Source of the DNA: Haliclystus octoradiatus
Lineage: Eukaryota; Cnidaria; Staurozoa; Stauromedusae; Haliclystidae
Direction: 5' to 3'
DNA: 64,000 nucleotides
Assembly (NCBI GenBank): GCA_916610825.1
Contig: OU744447.1
Span: 16,866,926 to 16,930,925 of the forward strand
The first letter of the stretch is position 1, and each line of letters starts with the position of its first letter. Shown in pieces: positions 61,628-64,000 of the stretch. A program made the translations under genes and the position numbers. The notes under the pieces were generated by a model that saw only the letters and a program-made list of their open reading frames with translations, was not told the origin of the DNA and did no database searches.

Positions 61628-63980
61628 TTAAATAGATGTTACCAATTCTCCATCCGTCTCTTTGGTATCTAAACCCTCTTGTGAGGCAGCTAGTAATAGT
61701 TCTGGCCTGCTAAGAGTGCGTTTTGCTGGTAGTTTTACACAAGTAGATGCCTTTGATTCCCAACTTGTATCTGATTCAGTATCATCACGGCTAGGAGTAC
61801 TACCGTCCTCTTCATCTTCATACTCTATCGTGCCATACATATTGGGTGCACATGTATTATTTCGACCCTTTAATAAAGAGAGAAATTTTAATATAAAACT
61901 AAAACAAGTAGCGATCTAGATTATGGCTATATATTCCAAGTCATATAACAATGGAAAATTAAAAAATTGAAGAACTTAAAACATTGCACAGAAATTTTGC
62001 TTGTTTTAAGCCTGATAAGTTTATTATGAGCAAAGTTTTTGAGCAAAAATAGCTGTGTCAAGTAGTAAAATATTGCTCATGTCATCAAGACAACATTTTT
62101 TGGCTCATAAACAGTGAAACAGACTTAAAGCAAGAAAAATGTTATTGCAAGAATGTAAATTTCTATTCAATCGAATGGTCATTTGAGGTAATATTAATGA
62201 TTTGCACACATGGTGTTATTGAGTTATCATAAAGGTTTGAGGACTCAACATCGTAATCACACTCAATTTGGATTGGGAATATGCCCTATTGCCATTTAGT
62301 AGCTCCTGATCAATCATAACTATTACATATACTCACAATGATTGACTGATCTACATTTTGATTATTTTACGATGAACCATGATTAACAAATATTGATTGG
62401 CATTGATCAACATGGATAAGTATTTTCAAATGTTAAACTTGGTTCAATATACGCCGAGGGATTTTGTACTATAATTATGGTTTTGGTTGGGCTATTATAG
62501 TCAATTTCTACTAAACAAATACAGACATTTAATTTGAAATCAATTGCTCCGTCCATTTACCTCTAAAGCAAAATATGTTTTTGACATACTTCCACCACTA
62601 GAAATACAAAAACATTACAGTAGTATCATTAGAATGAGAGTCAAAAATGAAACCTGCTAGATTTCTGCTACGCGTCTCACTATCAATATTATTATATTAT
62701 TATTATTAGTAGTAGTATAGTAATACACTTATAAACTTATGTGTGACGCATGTATTGTAATTGTAAAAGTGGGACTACCGACATAGAGATTGTATCACTG
62801 TCCCTGATATTGCTAACCTTGGAAATAGATCTTTCTAAAATGAGTGCCTAATAAACTTTTAAATCGGTGGACTGTACATTATTTAAAGTGAATATTTTTT
62901 TTTTAATTCTAAACTAATCAAATGCTAATTTAAAATAGAACGTTTTCAGGCTAGATTTAAATTGCTGGTAATCCTCAATCGATCCGTGGCAACCATAAAT
63001 ATGATGTAGCATGTTGAAAGGGCCGATTACCGAGTGTTTTAGTTTTGATTCTTGGTATTTAGAAGCACTGCACCATTCGATCTTAGCGACCTACGAGGAG
63101 AATAAATACTGATGCTGCAAATATCCTGTAATAATAATAATTACATCTTACTCTATTTGATCTCCATTAGCAGTAACTAACCAATCTTCATATGGATCCA
63201 ACCAACTGGAACTGTCTCGCCTAGAATAACAGACACATATATCATATAACAAACTGTTTAACATGTCCAATTGAGATGATTTCATATTCCTTTCATCACT
63301 TATCCCTAACTATATAGTTTGCCAATACAATTTTGAAATGCTTCCACATAAGTTAAACATCACAAATATATTAACGGTATTAAGATATTCCTGCAACTCG
63401 ATGATTTTTCTGGATACGACTGGGCTCGTCTGTAGGAGCAAATAACCACATCAATTCAGACGCAGAATACGACGTCTACGTCACCAATCAATCTCGCAAT
63501 TAAAGCAATCGATCTCGCAAATCAAACTTTGGGTCACAAATATTAAAGAGTTTTAAGTTGAACAGGATTGTCAGAACATTAACTTAGTAAAACATAAGAA
63601 ATTCATCCAAACGTATGCTAGTTATTTTTCAAACCATTGGCGCACGTTTTCCTATAGCTTTATGGTGCACGAGAGGGCACGCAAGGAAAAAACGAGAGTG
63701 ATAGTCTTCGCTTTCCAGTCTTCTCCTGAGTGCTACATGTGCCAATTGCGTAATACATCACCATCACGGCAGCTACATATCGTCAAAGATTAATGACAAA
63801 CATATATACCTTTCGTCGTGATCTTCTGGAAGAGTTAATCGCTGTGTTGATGGAGGAGATGACATTGGTCCATAGATATCAATAGCAGTAATGGCAGTTG
63901 CTTCTAAAGAAGAAAAATCATCGACATTAAAATCACGGTTTGTCCTTCGCAGGCTTGCAGCGGAAATGAAGCGGAAACAT
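61628..63980 (-). CDS. C-terminal exons of an unidentified gene (partial)
   Basis: Three minus-strand coding exons are inferred: about 63980-63810, 63220-63152 and 61867-61628 (stop TAA). The first two join cleanly in phase across GT-AG borders, through ...LTLPEDHDERRDSSSWLDPYEDW. The join from the second to the last exon does not preserve frame with the borders I chose, so a further exon between 61870 and 63150 or a different border is likely. The last exon encodes an acidic, Ser-rich tail (EYEDEEDGSTPSRDDTESDT) ending in LVTSI. The composition suggests a disordered cytoplasmic C terminus. The upstream part lies beyond the right edge and I cannot name the family. Confidence 0.5.
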
Positions 63981-64000
63981 CTAAATCAAAGAGATTGATC

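Overview
This is a eukaryotic (animal) genomic window, AT-rich and gene-poor. The evidence is spliced genes with GT-AG introns of 1-5 kb, metazoan gene families (an RNF19-type RBR ubiquitin ligase, an SPPL-type intramembrane protease, a DDX60-like exon, a small glucosidase-II-beta-like protein) and a dense, decayed transposon load. The proteins and repeats (Penelope-like elements, Ty3/gypsy, hAT- and TA-flanked MITEs) suit an invertebrate, perhaps an invertebrate deuterostome. The species cannot be fixed from sequence alone.

Layout. 1-6.6 kb: a possible non-coding first exon at the left edge, an isolated DDX60-like N-terminal exon (minus), a foldback MITE, and a frame-broken Ulp1-protease/PHD-finger gene. 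7.1-15.2 kb: a satellite array whose unit carries CRE-like TGACGTCA sites, with a 925-bp hAT-type MITE inserted in it (8-bp target duplication), then a Ty3/gypsy LTR retrotransposon with both LTRs but a broken gag and pol. 15.2-24.5 kb: terminal-inverted-repeat elements and a large inverted duplication (17.5-19.4 kb against 23.8-24.5 kb). The right copy of the duplication preserves the empty site of a 1245-bp TA-flanked element in the left copy. 24.6-30.4 kb: a three-exon gene for a 188-residue single-pass membrane protein with a glucosidase-II-beta-type Cys-rich domain. Its second intron holds two hammerhead-type motifs in an inverted repeat, a tRNA-like sequence and a retroelement ORF fragment. 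31-37.6 kb: hammerhead-bearing Penelope-like (GIY-YIG) copies in inverted arrangement, ending in an (ATT)n tract. 37.6-42.7 kb: a four-exon RNF19-type gene whose first coding exon uses a splice acceptor immediately after that ATT tract. 46.2-55.2 kb: three intronless coding regions, namely an SPPL protease (plus), an unknown 295-residue charged/coiled-coil protein (minus) and an unknown 810-residue protein (minus). 55.9-59.3 kb: a further hammerhead-like motif and a 5'-truncated LINE. 61.6-64 kb: the 3' end of a minus-strand gene running off the right edge.

The genes do not form a pathway. RNF19, the SPPL and the glucosidase-II-like protein would all act in the ER/endomembrane system if their family assignments hold, but nothing suggests co-regulation. 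The most notable signal is the recurrent self-cleaving-ribozyme architecture (CUGANGA, stem II, GAAA, very short stem III) at eight places. Four of these are physically linked to Penelope-like endonuclease sequence, and several are in head-to-head inverted copies.
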